From NCBI GenBank assembly GCA_017552535.1, contig JAFZPV010000003.1:1-64000 (forward strand): DNA of 64,000 nt. Reading direction: 5' to 3'. The translations under genes and the position numbers were made by a program. Position 1 is the stretch's first letter, and each line of letters starts with the position of its first letter. A model generated the notes under the pieces. The model did no database searches, was not told the DNA's origin, and saw nothing but the letters and a program-made list of their open reading frames with translations. Below, one piece after another: positions 1 to 7,904 of the stretch. Source of the stretch: Clostridia bacterium (GTDB taxonomy: Bacteria > Bacillota > Clostridia > Christensenellales > Aristaeellaceae).

Positions 1-896
1 CGGTTGCCCTCGATGGAGGTCATCAGCGCGGTCTCCTCGCCGCAGACGAACGCGCCGGCGCCGAGACGGAGGTCGATGTCGAAATCAAAGCCGGTGCCCA
101 GGATGTTCTTGCCCAGCAGGCCGTACTCGCGGGCCTGCTTGATGGCGATCTGCAGACGCTTAACAGCGATGGGGTACTCAGCACGAACGTAGATGTAGCC
201 CTGAGAAGCGCCGATGGTGTAGCCGGCGATGGTCATGGCTTCCAGAACGACGTGGGGGTCGCCTTCCAGGACGGAACGATCCATGAAAGCGCCGGGGTCG
301 CCCTCGTCAGCGTTGCAGCAGACGTACTTCTGATCGTTGTCGTAGGCACGGGCGAACTTCCACTTCATACCGGTGGGGAAGCCTGCGCCGCCGCGGCCGC
401 GGAGGCCGGAGTCCAGCAGAGTCTGGATGACGTCCTCGGGCTTCATCTCGGTGAGCACCTTGCCCAGGGCCATGTAGCCGTCACGGGCGATGTACTCGTC
501 GATGTTCTCAGGATCGATAACGCCGCAGTTGCGCAGAACCACGCGCTTCTGCTTCTGATAGAAGTTGATCTCGTCCAGGGGCTTGATATCCTTTGCGGCT
601 TCTTCGGCATCCCTGTACAGAAGACGGGTGACGACGCGGCCTTTGATGAGATGCTCGGAAACGATCTCGTCGACGTCCTCGAGCTTCACATGGCTGTAGA
701 ACGCGCCTTCGGGATAAACGATGACCACGGGGCCGGCAGCGCACAGTCCGAAGCAGCCCGTGCGGACCAGCTTGATTTCCTTGTCCAGTCCGTTAGCGGC
801 CAAGAGTTCCTCGAAGCGGGCATACAGCTTCATGGAACCCGAAGAGGTACAACCGGTACCACCGCAGACCAGTATCGTGGAACGGAAAAGCTCCAT
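1..896 (-). CDS. hndC: NAD(P)H-binding flavoprotein subunit of [FeFe]-hydrogenase (HndC/NuoF family), 3' end outside window
   Basis: This subunit passes electrons between NAD(P)H, FMN and iron-sulfur clusters in the soluble hydrogenase complex. About 298 codons are visible; the C-terminal part, with the SLBB region and the last cluster ligands, lies beyond base 1. The N-terminus is a thioredoxin-like [2Fe-2S] domain with CGGTGC near residue 11 and CFGLC near residue 49, as in HndC and HydB. The NADH site [13 protein letters not shown] and the FMN/NADH motif [12 protein letters not shown] follow in the family order. The ATG at 896 has aggaggtag just upstream. It is the fourth gene of a minus-strand operon and lies 15 bases after hndB. 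The catalytic subunit HndD/HydA would be expected next, outside the window. Whether the complex bifurcates electrons cannot be read from this part. Confidence 0.93.
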   Translation of the reverse strand, partial: MELFRSTILVCGGTGCTSSGSMKLYARFEELLAANGLDKEIKLVRTGCFGLCAAGPVVIVYPEGAFYSHVKLEDVDEIVSEHLIKGRVVTRLLYRDAEEAAKDIKPLDEINFYQKQKRVVLRNCGVIDPENIDEYIARDGYMALGKVLTEMKPEDVIQTLLDSGLRGRGGAGFPTGMKWKFARAYDNDQKYVCCNADEGDPGAFMDRSVLEGDPHVVLEAMTIAGYTIGASQGYIYVRAEYPIAVKRLQIAIKQAREYGLLGKNILGTGFDFDIDLRLGAGAFVCGEETALMTSIEGN

Positions 897-911
897 ATTG
901 CCTACCTCCTA

Positions 912-1277
912 TTATTCTGCCTGACCGATGGTATATTCCACCACGGGCTGGCCGTTTACAACGTGATCGGCGACGATTTTGGGCACCATTTCGGGCTTGA
1001 CGTTCACATAGGTGACCTTTTCCTTGCCGGGGGTGGTGATCTCCACGATGGGCTCAAAGCGGCACATGCCGATGCAGCCCGTCTGGGCAACGATCACGTC
1101 CAGCAGATTGCGCTTGCCAACTTCGTCAACGAAAGCGTTCATCACGGGACGGGCGCCGGCGGCGATGCCGCAGGTGGCCATGCCCACGACGATGCGGGTG
1201 CCTTCGCTCTCACGGCGCAGATTGACCTTGCTCAGCGTAGACTGGCGGATTTTTTCAAGATCAGCGATCGACTTCAT
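912..1277 (-). CDS. hndB: [2Fe-2S] ferredoxin-like subunit HndB
   Basis: This 121-residue protein has a thioredoxin-like [2Fe-2S] ferredoxin fold and is a small electron-transfer partner of the hydrogenase. Four cysteines fit the cluster pattern: C36 in ATCGIAAGA, then the group QTGCIGMCRFEP near residues 66-73. Its length matches the family. It sits between the ATPase-fold gene and hndC with short gaps, so it is almost certainly co-transcribed with them. The family is known from NADP-reducing hydrogenases. The assignment as HndB rests on size, cysteine pattern and neighbours. Confidence 0.9.
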   Translation of the reverse strand: MKSIADLEKIRQSTLSKVNLRRESEGTRIVVGMATCGIAAGARPVMNAFVDEVGKRNLLDVIVAQTGCIGMCRFEPIVEITTPGKEKVTYVNVKPEMVPKIVADHVVNGQPVVEYTIGQAE

Positions 1278-1294
1278 ATGGATAAGCCTCCTGT

Positions 1295-1849
1295 TTATTG
1301 TTCTTGGTTGCGAGTCTCCTCTATGCCCTCGGTGATATAGTCCCGTATCCAGCTGAGCACCTCCGGGGTGTTGAGCGGCACACCGTCCAGCATTGCGCGC
1401 ACCTCCTGGGTGTCGAAGCGGAATTCGTTTTCGTCCACCCGGTACTCCAGCACGAATTCAAGCCCCTCCGGCGAACCGTTCACCAGCGACAGCATGGTCT
1501 CGCCCAGGCTGCCCATGGGCGGCATGTCCATGTGCGAGGCCTTGAAGCCAAGCGTGAGGACGGTGCCCTTTCCGGGCTCGCTCTTTATGGAGAAACGCCC
1601 TTCGCACATTTCGCACAGCTGCATGATCATCGGTATCCCGAGGCCGACCTTGCGGGTCTTCCGCGTGGTGGTGAAGGGACTGGTGACCTTCTGGAGCAGT
1701 TCCTTGCTCATCCCGCAGCCGTCGTCTTCGATCACGACGGTGAGCGTATCCTTATCGGTGTCAGAACTGACTGAGATCAGGATGTGCTTTGCGCCTGCCG
1801 TTACAGAGTTCTGGACCAGATCGAGGATATAGAGGGACAGCTCGTTCAT
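1295..1849 (-). CDS. GHKL-fold ATP-binding protein in the hydrogenase operon
   Basis: This 184-residue protein has a histidine-kinase-like ATPase (GHKL) fold. The N box is in DLVQNSVTAGAK near residues 10-21, the G1 box is VIEDDGCGMS near 40-49, and a glycine-rich lid KVGLGIPM follows near 67. There is no dimerisation helix with a phospho-accepting His and no sensor domain, so it is not a complete sensor kinase. It resembles anti-sigma/SpoIIAB-type or accessory ATPases. Its start overlaps the stop of hndA by four bases (ATGA), which implies translational coupling. Similar proteins recur between HndA- and HndB-like genes in Clostridia. Their role is not established; regulation or assembly of the hydrogenase is a guess from position. 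Confidence 0.85.
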   Translation of the reverse strand: MNELSLYILDLVQNSVTAGAKHILISVSSDTDKDTLTVVIEDDGCGMSKELLQKVTSPFTTTRKTRKVGLGIPMIMQLCEMCEGRFSIKSEPGKGTVLTLGFKASHMDMPPMGSLGETMLSLVNGSPEGLEFVLEYRVDENEFRFDTQEVRAMLDGVPLNTPEVLSWIRDYITEGIEETRNQEQ

Positions 1850-2322
1850 TGCGCCTGTCTGTATTTGGCAAGGATGTCCGGGATCTTGTCCGGTGTGAGC
1901 CTGCCGTATACGTCGTCGTTAATCATCATAACGGGGGCCAGGCCGCATGCGCCCAGGCAGCGGGTGTCCTTGATGGTGAACAGGCCGTCCTTGCTGGTCT
2001 TGCCGACCTTGGTATCCAGCTCCTTGCAGACGCGCTCCAGCACATTCTTGGAGCCCTTTACATAGCAGGCGGTGCCCAGACATACGCCGATGATGTATTC
2101 GCCTCTGGGTTCCAAGGCGAACTGAGAATAGAACGTCGCGACGCCGTATACGTCGCTCAGCGTTGTGCCTAACCCCTCCGCGATGCGGATCTGCACATCC
2201 TTGGGTACATGGCCGAAAATATCCTGCGCGGCCTGCAGCGTACGCATTACGGCGCCGCTCTGACCTTTGTTCGCAGAAATGACTTCGTCCAGCTTGTCGT
2301 ACTTGTCCTGACTGATTGCCAT
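1846..2322 (-). CDS. hndA: [2Fe-2S] subunit HndA (NuoE family)
   Basis: This 158-residue NuoE-type thioredoxin-like ferredoxin pairs with the HndC/NuoF flavoprotein in NAD(P)-linked hydrogenases. The four cluster cysteines are visible as CLGTAC near residue 83 and CLGACG near residue 124, which is the C-x4-C ... C-x3-C arrangement of the family. The helical N-terminal part and the motif GVATFYSQF are typical. An in-frame ATG 54 bases upstream exists, but the start at 2322 is preferred because gggagg lies just before it and family proteins begin here. It is the first gene of the operon and is followed by the ATPase-fold gene with an ATGA overlap. Confidence 0.94.
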   Translation of the reverse strand: MAISQDKYDKLDEVISANKGQSGAVMRTLQAAQDIFGHVPKDVQIRIAEGLGTTLSDVYGVATFYSQFALEPRGEYIIGVCLGTACYVKGSKNVLERVCKELDTKVGKTSKDGLFTIKDTRCLGACGLAPVMMINDDVYGRLTPDKIPDILAKYRQAQ

Positions 2323-2391
2323 CGTCAAACCTCCCTGTAGATCGAATTCCCTTGGAGACGAATACACAAACCGCATAAATCGTCAAGCTTG

Positions 2392-2400
2392 ATTATACCA
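2392..2400 (-). promoter_or_regulatory. Extended -10 promoter of the hnd operon
   Basis: On the minus strand the sequence TGGTATAAT forms a perfect -10 box with the TGN extension, about 70 bases before the hndA start. The -35 position (CTGCAT at 17 bases spacing) is weak, as is usual for extended -10 promoters. This is a sequence match only. Confidence 0.6.
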
Positions 2401-2448
2401 TATCTTTATGCATAATGCAGTATTCTTAAAATATTTAACATTTCATTC

Positions 2449-2480
2449 CAAAAGGAAGGCGGCGCATGTCATGCGCCGCC
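2449..2480 (-). terminator. Hairpin terminator overlapping the end of the guanylate-kinase-like gene
   Basis: A 10-bp perfect stem (ggcggcgcat/atgcgccgcc, 2458-2467 with 2471-2480, three-base loop) is followed on the minus strand by ttccttttgg. The stem includes the last codons and the stop of the gene. The T-run is interrupted, so termination strength is uncertain. Confidence 0.6.
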
Positions 2481-3302
2481 GTGTGCCGTGAAAGCTTCCG
2501 CCGTTAACGGTACGGGCAGAAGCGTTTCGTCTGTAAGGTAACGTATCTTTTTCTGGATAAAGGCGTTTTCGAGCTTCGCGGCCAGGTAGCGGTCGGCGCC
2601 TTCCGTGATCAGAAGCTCTCTGCCGTTGAACCTGAGCTCCACAGGCTCAAGCCTCTCCCCAGCCCGTATCCGTTCGCGCAGGGCATCAACCGCCTCTTCC
2701 TCCGGCAGGCCCAGTTCCGTGCAGGGACGGTATACGCCGCCAAACAGCTCTTCGTTTCTAAGAAGGCAGTCGACAGCGTCCGCGGTGTCCTGTACGCGCT
2801 CGTTGCTCACCATATAATCGCAGTCCACGGATGACGCCATCTCCATCGGAAAACGCTGCGCGCGGATCTGGATGTTTTCTTCGATGTCTCCCCTGCCGCG
2901 CATGCGCTCCAAAAGCTGGTTCAGGTCCTCCACGTACAGAAACAGCGACAGGATCTTCGTGATATCGCCGAGCTTTTCCTTATATGTTTTGGCGCCCAGC
3001 ACGTCGATGTCCTTGATAAGCGACTTTCCGCCCTCCAGGTGCTTTCTGAGCACCTGCCTGGAGCCGCCGTAGTAATTTCCGTCGTGGATCTGCTGCCACT
3101 CGTATATCTCGCCTTCGTCGATCAGGCGGCGGAAGGTTTCCTTGCTCACGTAGTGGTAGGGATCGCCTTCCCTCTCGCCCGGGCGCATGGGCCGCGTGGT
3201 GAGCGTGGGAAAGATCTCGTATTTATCGGGATAACGGGCAATGAGCTCCTTGATGATGGTGTTCTTCCCCACGCCCGCGCAGCCTACGAATGCCGTCAGC
3301 AT
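2469..3302 (-). CDS. Guanylate-kinase-like protein with extra C-terminal domain
   Basis: The first ~190 of 277 residues look like guanylate kinase: a P-loop GCAGVGKNT (residues 7-15), then the GMP-loop signature TTRPMRPGEREGDPYHYVS near 34-52, and a lid-like arginine-rich helix near 130. Known Guk enzymes are about 190-210 residues. Here about 80 more follow. Within them PVELRFNGRELLITEGADRY, followed by a helix, resembles the core of a ParB/sulfiredoxin-like fold, which is only a pattern impression. The P-loop has GCAG-GKN instead of the usual GPSG-GKG/S. The gene is alone between its own promoter (3332-3360) and a terminator. It may be a divergent NMP kinase or a regulator; whether it is the cell's main Guk cannot be told. 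Confidence 0.75.
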   Translation of the reverse strand: MLTAFVGCAGVGKNTIIKELIARYPDKYEIFPTLTTRPMRPGEREGDPYHYVSKETFRRLIDEGEIYEWQQIHDGNYYGGSRQVLRKHLEGGKSLIKDIDVLGAKTYKEKLGDITKILSLFLYVEDLNQLLERMRGRGDIEENIQIRAQRFPMEMASSVDCDYMVSNERVQDTADAVDCLLRNEELFGGVYRPCTELGLPEEEAVDALRERIRAGERLEPVELRFNGRELLITEGADRYLAAKLENAFIQKKIRYLTDETLLPVPLTAEAFTAHGGA

Positions 3303-3331
3303 AGAAAACGCCTCCTTATAAATATAATAGT

Positions 3332-3360
3332 ATTATATTTTGAATCGCCGTCCGTGTCAA
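3332..3360 (-). promoter_or_regulatory. Sigma-A-type promoter of the guanylate-kinase-like gene
   Basis: On the minus strand TTGACA, 17 bases, TATAAT: a perfect consensus. The start codon is about 30 bases further on, after ataaggaggcg, a strong ribosome site. Confidence 0.85.
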
Positions 3361-3463
3361 ACCATGCAGCGCTTAACCTGCAACAGTTTACGGTATCTGA
3401 ACACGCTTTTACGACTTGACTGTTTGGGCGCGTCGTTTAACCGTTTTTTTACCTCTTTTGCTA

Positions 3464-3492
3464 TTTACAAAAGAGCCGCCGTGTTATATAAT
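3464..3492 (+). promoter_or_regulatory. Promoter of tRNA-Ala
   Basis: TTTACA, 17 bases, TATAAT. Transcription would begin near 3499, a few bases before the mature tRNA 5' end. This fits a single-gene tRNA transcript closed by the terminator at 3582-3613. Confidence 0.8.
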
Positions 3493-3505
3493 ATCTTTCG
3501 TTCGC

Positions 3506-3578
3506 GGGGCATTAGCGCAGTTGGTAGCGCACCACAATGGCATTGTGGGGGCCAGGAGTTCGAATCTCCTATGCTCCA
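3506..3578 (+). tRNA. tRNA-Ala, anticodon GGC
   Basis: A 73-base cloverleaf folds cleanly. The acceptor stem GGGGCAT/ATGCTCC contains the G3-U70 wobble pair that marks alanine tRNAs. The D-arm GCGC-AGTTGGTA-GCGC is intact. The anticodon stem CCACA/TGTGG encloses the loop ATGGCAT, giving anticodon GGC (reads GCC/GCU). The T-arm is AGGAG-TTCGAAT-CTCCT. The discriminator is A, and CCA is not encoded, so it must be added by an enzyme. Confidence 0.97.
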
Positions 3579-3581
3579 TTG

Positions 3582-3613
3582 AAAAACCGTTCCAAAAAGG
3601 AACGGTTTTTTCA
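3582..3613 (+). terminator. Intrinsic terminator after tRNA-Ala
   Basis: The stem aaaaaccgttcc/ggaacggttttt with a loop of five A ends in a T-run. It starts four bases after the tRNA, so the primary transcript carries almost only the tRNA. Confidence 0.9.
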
Positions 3614-3794
3614 TCGATATAAATCCACTTCGTGGATTTGTGATATGCGCTCCGCGTGTGATATTCGCTTGCGGCGAGTGATATGCCTGCGGGCATGAGT
3701 GGATTTATATCATATCGCATTCGGCGCAAGCCGAATATACCGAAATTTGCAAAAGCAAATTATCTCGCATCTCGCGTTCGCGAGATATATCGAT
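3613..3794. repeat. Intergenic array of short GC-rich hairpins inside inverted repeats
   Basis: The outer ends are ATCGATAT (3613-3620) and its reverse complement (3787-3794). Inside, a perfect 14-base inverted repeat (3616-3629 with 3698-3711) encloses small palindromes such as tccacttcgtgga, cgcttgcg and gcctgcgggc, separated by tgatat-like links. A second group follows: ttcggcgcaagccgaa, atttgcaaaagcaaat, ctcgcgttcgcgag. There is no open frame and no conserved spacer. It looks like a REP/MITE-type mobile intergenic element; no transposase is nearby. Bases 3795-3961 hold only the leader of the next gene. Confidence 0.7.
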
Positions 3795-3961
3795 GGTACC
3801 CTTCGCCAGTTCGATCCTGCCTTTGAAACAAATCCATCTCTTTCGTACTTTACACCCAAAGTGACAGATAATTTGTCGCCCGCAAAGCGACCTTTTGGCC
3901 ATCCTGTTTTGTTATACTGCGTTCAGATGCGAAAGCAAATAACAAACAGGAGGAAACTGAA

Positions 3962-4612
3962 ATGAAAAAAGGACTTACGGAAATGGTGTTCATTCTGGAC
4001 AAAAGCGGGTCCATGTCAGGTCTGGAGAGCGATACCATCGGCGGCTTCAACGGCATGATCGACAAGCAGAAAAAAGCCGAGGGAGAGGCGCTGGTATCCA
4101 CGGTGCTGTTCAGCAACCGTTCCAGCGTGCTGCACGACCGCGTGCCGCTGAGCGAGATCGGCCCCATGACAGACAAGGATTACTTTGTGGGCGGCTGCAC
4201 GGCGCTGATCGACGCCATGGGCGATGCGATCCATCACATCTCCAACGTGCACAAGTACGCCCGTGAGGAGGACGTGCCGGAGCACACGGTGTTTGTGATC
4301 ATCACCGACGGCATGGAGAATTCTTCCCGCCGCTACTCTTCGGAAGAAGTGAAGAAGATGGTGGAGGAGCGCAAGGAAAAAAAGGGATGGGAGTTTCTGT
4401 TCCTGGGCGCGAACATCGACGCCGTGGAGACCGCCGCGCACTACGGCATCGAGCGTGACCGGTCGGCATCCTTTATTTCAGACACGAAGGGCCACGCAGT
4501 CAACTACGCTTCGCTCAGCCGCGCCATGCACTGCATACGCCGCAGCGAGACGCTCGACGAAAGCTGGAAAGAGAAGATCGAAGCGGACTATGAAAAGAGG
4601 AAGAATCGCTGA
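3962..4612 (+). CDS. Von Willebrand factor A domain protein
   Basis: This 216-residue protein is essentially one VWA domain and is cytoplasmic (no signal peptide). The metal-dependent adhesion site is complete: DKSGSM (D13, S15, S17), the threonine in GCTAL near residue 81, and the aspartate in ITDGMEN near 118. VWA domains bind partner proteins through this metal, often with an AAA+ ATPase such as MoxR. No such partner lies here. The gene is preceded by aggaggaaactga and followed by a strong terminator, so it is a single transcription unit. Its function is unknown. Confidence 0.88.
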   Translation: MKKGLTEMVFILDKSGSMSGLESDTIGGFNGMIDKQKKAEGEALVSTVLFSNRSSVLHDRVPLSEIGPMTDKDYFVGGCTALIDAMGDAIHHISNVHKYAREEDVPEHTVFVIITDGMENSSRRYSSEEVKKMVEERKEKKGWEFLFLGANIDAVETAAHYGIERDRSASFISDTKGHAVNYASLSRAMHCIRRSETLDESWKEKIEADYEKRKNR

Positions 4613-4676
4613 TGCTTACAAGCATGCTGCATAGTTTCTGCTCCAAGGCCAATTCATAAATCGATCTGAGCAAATC

Positions 4677-4712
4677 GGATCGGAGGCGCTTTGCCTCCGA
4701 TCCCCTTTTATT
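4677..4712 (+). terminator. Intrinsic terminator after the VWA gene
   Basis: An 11-bp perfect stem, ggatcggaggc/gcctccgatcc, is followed by ccttttatttt. The rest of the 365-base gap (4613-4977) holds a promoter at 4871-4898 and an AT-rich stretch with no recognisable gene. Confidence 0.88.
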
Positions 4713-4870
4713 TTATGCACTGTTCAGCGCAAGAGAAGACATGTTCAGTGTCCATGACGTACCGATGCCTGTCTGACCGATGATCATTCGCAAATTGTGC
4801 TTTTACCTATCATTATTTGTCATTTGTCTTAACTGCGTTCATTTATGTATGCTTTTAAGCAAACAATCGG

Positions 4871-4898
4871 TTGACAAATTGTTGATTTCCTTTATAAT
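4871..4898 (+). promoter_or_regulatory. Sigma-A-type promoter of the DUF5696/YIP1 transport cluster
   Basis: TTGACA, 16 bases, TATAAT. Predicted transcription start is near 4905, leaving a leader of about 70 bases before the start at 4978. The same strand is open from 4780, but that part precedes this promoter. Confidence 0.85.
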
Positions 4899-4977
4899 AT
4901 TTTTGTTAGGTTGCTACATATATCGTTTTTCATTCGGCATGCAAAAGCATCCAATGCACAGTGGGGAGATAATCTCT

Positions 4978-7878
4978 ATGCGAAGGAACACACGCAGATT
5001 GTTGGTCATCCTGGCAGTCGCGGCAGTCGTGGTCGCGGCGGTCGCGCTCATGTCCCGCAGTGCGGAGAATTTCAGGCGCAAATACGAGGGGCAGGATCTG
5101 TCGACAGACATCAGCGGTATCAGCCGCAGCGATACGTACTCAAAGTACGTAGCCGATCATGCCGGGCCGGACTACGCCGGCGAAGCGATAACCGCCGGGG
5201 ACATCACTTCGTTTACCGGCGGCGGCGAAGCCGTAAGCGAAGACGGCGTTGACTGCGTACTGATCCGCGAGGGCGACGTGACCACCTGGAAGTTCAACGT
5301 GCCCCAGACTGGTTTCTACCACATCCGTCTGCGCTACAAAGCAACCCAGAGCCGCGGCGTGGATATGGAGCGCGCCGTGTATATCAACGGCGAACTCCCT
5401 TTCACCAGCGCCGGAACGCTGCAGTTCACCCGCCTGTGGACAGACGCCGGCGAAGTCCGCCAGGACAACCAGAATAACGATATCCGTCCTTCCCAGACGG
5501 AAGTGTTCATGTGGCAGAGCGCCTACTGCAAAGACGATATGGGCTACACGGTGGAGCCGTACCGCTTCTGGCTGGAGGAGGGCGAAAACGACATTTCGAT
5601 CGAAGCCATTAACGAGCCCTTCCTAATCAGCGAGCTTGAGCTCGCCCCTATCGTGGTCTACCCCACCTATGAAGAGTATCTGGCGCAGCAGCCCAATGTG
5701 TCCGGCCAGACTCCGGACAGCCAGTATATTAACGTCATCGAGGGCGAAAAGGCGTATCTGCGTTCTTCTCCCTCCCTGTATGCCCGTTACGATCGTTCTT
5801 CTCCCGCAACGGAGCCTTCTTCCCTCACCCATACGGTGCTCAATTACATCGGCGGCGATCCCTGGAAGGAAGCCGGCGACTGGATCGAATGGGATTTCAC
5901 CGTTCCCGAAGACGGATACTACAACATCACCATCAAGGCCCGGCAGCAGTACCAGCGCGGTTCGGTCTCATGCCGCAGCGTGTATATCGACGGCGCGATC
6001 CCCTTCGACGCACTGGAGTCCATCTCCTTCGCGTACGATACTTCCTGGAACATGTACCGGCTGGCGGATGAGAACGGCAACGCCTACCGCTTCTATTTAG
6101 AGGAAGGCCGCCATACCATCCGGCTGGAAGCCACTCTGGGCGAAATGGGCGAGATCCTCAAGGAACTTGAGGACAGCATATACCGCCTGAACCAGATCTA
6201 CCGCAGGATACTGGTGCTCACGGGCGTGAACCCCGACCGCTTCCGCGATTACAAGCTGGGCAGGGTCTATCCCGACGTGATCGAAGCGATGGACCTGGAG
6301 AGCAAGCGCCTGTATAAGCTGGTTGACGACACAGTGGCCATCACGGGCGAAAAGAGCGACCGCGTGGCCGTAGCCCAGACGCTGGCCGTGCAGCTGGAAC
6401 AGTTCGTAGACAGAAACGAGCGCATCACCCAGTCTTTCGGCAACTTTAAAGACAACATCACCAGCCTCGGCACCGCGCTGCAGAACATGGCGGAATCCAA
6501 GCTGGACGTGGACCAGATCATCGTAAGTGCCGTGGACGCCAAGCTGCCCAAAGTGCACGACGGCGGCCTGTTCAAGCTTTTCCACGAGATCAAGTCCTGT
6601 GTGGCTTCCTATTTTGTGGACTACAACTCCCTGGGCGACAAGTACGACGATGACGACGACAGCGTGCTGGAAGTGTGGATCGTCACTGGCCGCGACCAGA
6701 GCACCATCCTGAAAACCATGGTGGACGATATGTTCACCCCCACATCCGGCATCAAGGTCAACGTCAAGCTGGTGGCTGCGGACGCGCTGCTTCCCGCCGT
6801 GGTGGCCGGAAACGGCCCCGACGTGGTGCTGAGCGTAGACGGCTGGTTCGCCGCCAACTACGCCATGCGCAACGCCGTGGAAGACCTTACCCAGTTTGCG
6901 GACTTTGACCAGGTGACCAGCGCATTTTTGAACAGCGCCCTGGTGCCCCTTTCCTATAACGACGGCACAAGCACCGGCGTGTACGGCCTGCCCGAAACAC
7001 AGGTGTTCTCCCTTCTGTTCTACCGCGAGGATATCCTGGAAGGTATGGGCCTGAGCGTGCCCAATACCTGGGACGAGCTGATCGCGATGCTGCCCACGAT
7101 CCAGGGCAACAATATGAGCGTGGGCGTCCCCTATCCGGACATCAGCAACGTGGACATGACCGTTTTCAATTCCCTGATCTATCAAAACGGCGGAACGATC
7201 TACGACGCGGAAGCCAAGCACACCCTGATCGACTCCGAGCCCGGCGTTGCCGCCTTCAAGCTCTATACGAGCCTGTACAACGATTACGGTCTGCCGGTAG
7301 TGTACGATTTTGTGAGCCGCTTCCGCACCGGCGAAATGCCCATCGGCATCTGCCCCTACACCACCTACAATACCCTGGCTGTATCCGCACCGGAGATCAG
7401 GGAGCTTTGGGATTTTGCGCTGATCCCCGGCACCATACAGCCCGACGGCACGCTGGACCGCAGCGTACATTCCGCCGGCGTGTGCTGCATGATGATCGCC
7501 ACCGACAGCGAGCAGACCAGGCTCAACGCCTGGGAGTTCATGAAGTGGTGGGTCTCCGCAGAGTCTCAGGTGCGTTTCGGGCGCGAGCTGGAAAGCGTGC
7601 TGGGCTCCTCCGCCCGTTACGCCACCGCCAATACGGAAGCGCTCAATCAGCTGGCCTGGTCCAACGCGCAGCTCTCGATCCTGCACGAACAGCAAAGCTG
7701 GACGGTTGGCTTCCGGGAGATCGCCGGTGGCTACTCCACTACCCGCCACATGACCAACGCGATCCGCAAGGTGATCAATGAAAAGGCAGATCCGCGTGAA
7801 ACGCTGCTGACGTACGCGCGCACGATCAACGAAGAGATCAAGATCAAGCGGCAGGAATTCAACCTGCCCATTGACTGA
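4978..7878 (+). CDS. Modular membrane-anchored extracellular solute-binding protein
   Basis: About 966 residues, more than twice the usual solute-binding protein. Residues 7-27 form one hydrophobic N-terminal anchor with no lipobox. Two related jelly-roll-like modules follow at about 77-226 and 252-388. Both contain FNVPQTGFYHIRLRYK-like and FTVPEDGYYNITIKA-like strands, a VYING/VYIDG turn, and a YRFWLEEGENDI/YRFYLEEGRHTI ending typical of carbohydrate-binding folds. A helical, coiled-coil-like region spans ~390-555. From ~560 on is a type-1 sugar-binding protein (LEVWIVTGRDQ, GPDVVLSVDGWFAAN, YGLPETQVFSLLFYREDIL). The start at 4978 has ggggaga eight bases before it and follows the promoter. 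It is probably the receptor for the two permeases just downstream. The ligand is not known; a plant oligosaccharide is inferred. Confidence 0.87.
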   Translation: MRRNTRRLLVILAVAAVVVAAVALMSRSAENFRRKYEGQDLSTDISGISRSDTYSKYVADHAGPDYAGEAITAGDITSFTGGGEAVSEDGVDCVLIREGDVTTWKFNVPQTGFYHIRLRYKATQSRGVDMERAVYINGELPFTSAGTLQFTRLWTDAGEVRQDNQNNDIRPSQTEVFMWQSAYCKDDMGYTVEPYRFWLEEGENDISIEAINEPFLISELELAPIVVYPTYEEYLAQQPNVSGQTPDSQYINVIEGEKAYLRSSPSLYARYDRSSPATEPSSLTHTVLNYIGGDPWKEAGDWIEWDFTVPEDGYYNITIKARQQYQRGSVSCRSVYIDGAIPFDALESISFAYDTSWNMYRLADENGNAYRFYLEEGRHTIRLEATLGEMGEILKELEDSIYRLNQIYRRILVLTGVNPDRFRDYKLGRVYPDVIEAMDLESKRLYKLVDDTVAITGEKSDRVAVAQTLAVQLEQFVDRNERITQSFGNFKDNITSLGTALQNMAESKLDVDQIIVSAVDAKLPKVHDGGLFKLFHEIKSCVASYFVDYNSLGDKYDDDDDSVLEVWIVTGRDQSTILKTMVDDMFTPTSGIKVNVKLVAADALLPAVVAGNGPDVVLSVDGWFAANYAMRNAVEDLTQFADFDQVTSAFLNSALVPLSYNDGTSTGVYGLPETQVFSLLFYREDILEGMGLSVPNTWDELIAMLPTIQGNNMSVGVPYPDISNVDMTVFNSLIYQNGGTIYDAEAKHTLIDSEPGVAAFKLYTSLYNDYGLPVVYDFVSRFRTGEMPIGICPYTTYNTLAVSAPEIRELWDFALIPGTIQPDGTLDRSVHSAGVCCMMIATDSEQTRLNAWEFMKWWVSAESQVRFGRELESVLGSSARYATANTEALNQLAWSNAQLSILHEQQSWTVGFREIAGGYSTTRHMTNAIRKVINEKADPRETLLTYARTINEEIKIKRQEFNLPID

Positions 7879-7904
7879 GCATGCGGGAAAGGAAGTAATG
7901 AGAC

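Noticed and set aside
252..1340. Long open frame on the plus strand opposite the hydrogenase genes
   Set aside because: It is antisense to HndC and HndB, whose cysteine motifs and ribosome sites are intact; composition alone explains the open frame.
3613..3794. CRISPR array
   Set aside because: The repeated units are different small palindromes without a constant repeat or unique spacers, and no cas gene is near.
4780..4977. N-terminal extension of the modular binding protein
   Set aside because: A consensus promoter lies inside it at 4871-4898, and a ribosome site precedes the ATG at 4978, where an ordinary signal anchor begins.
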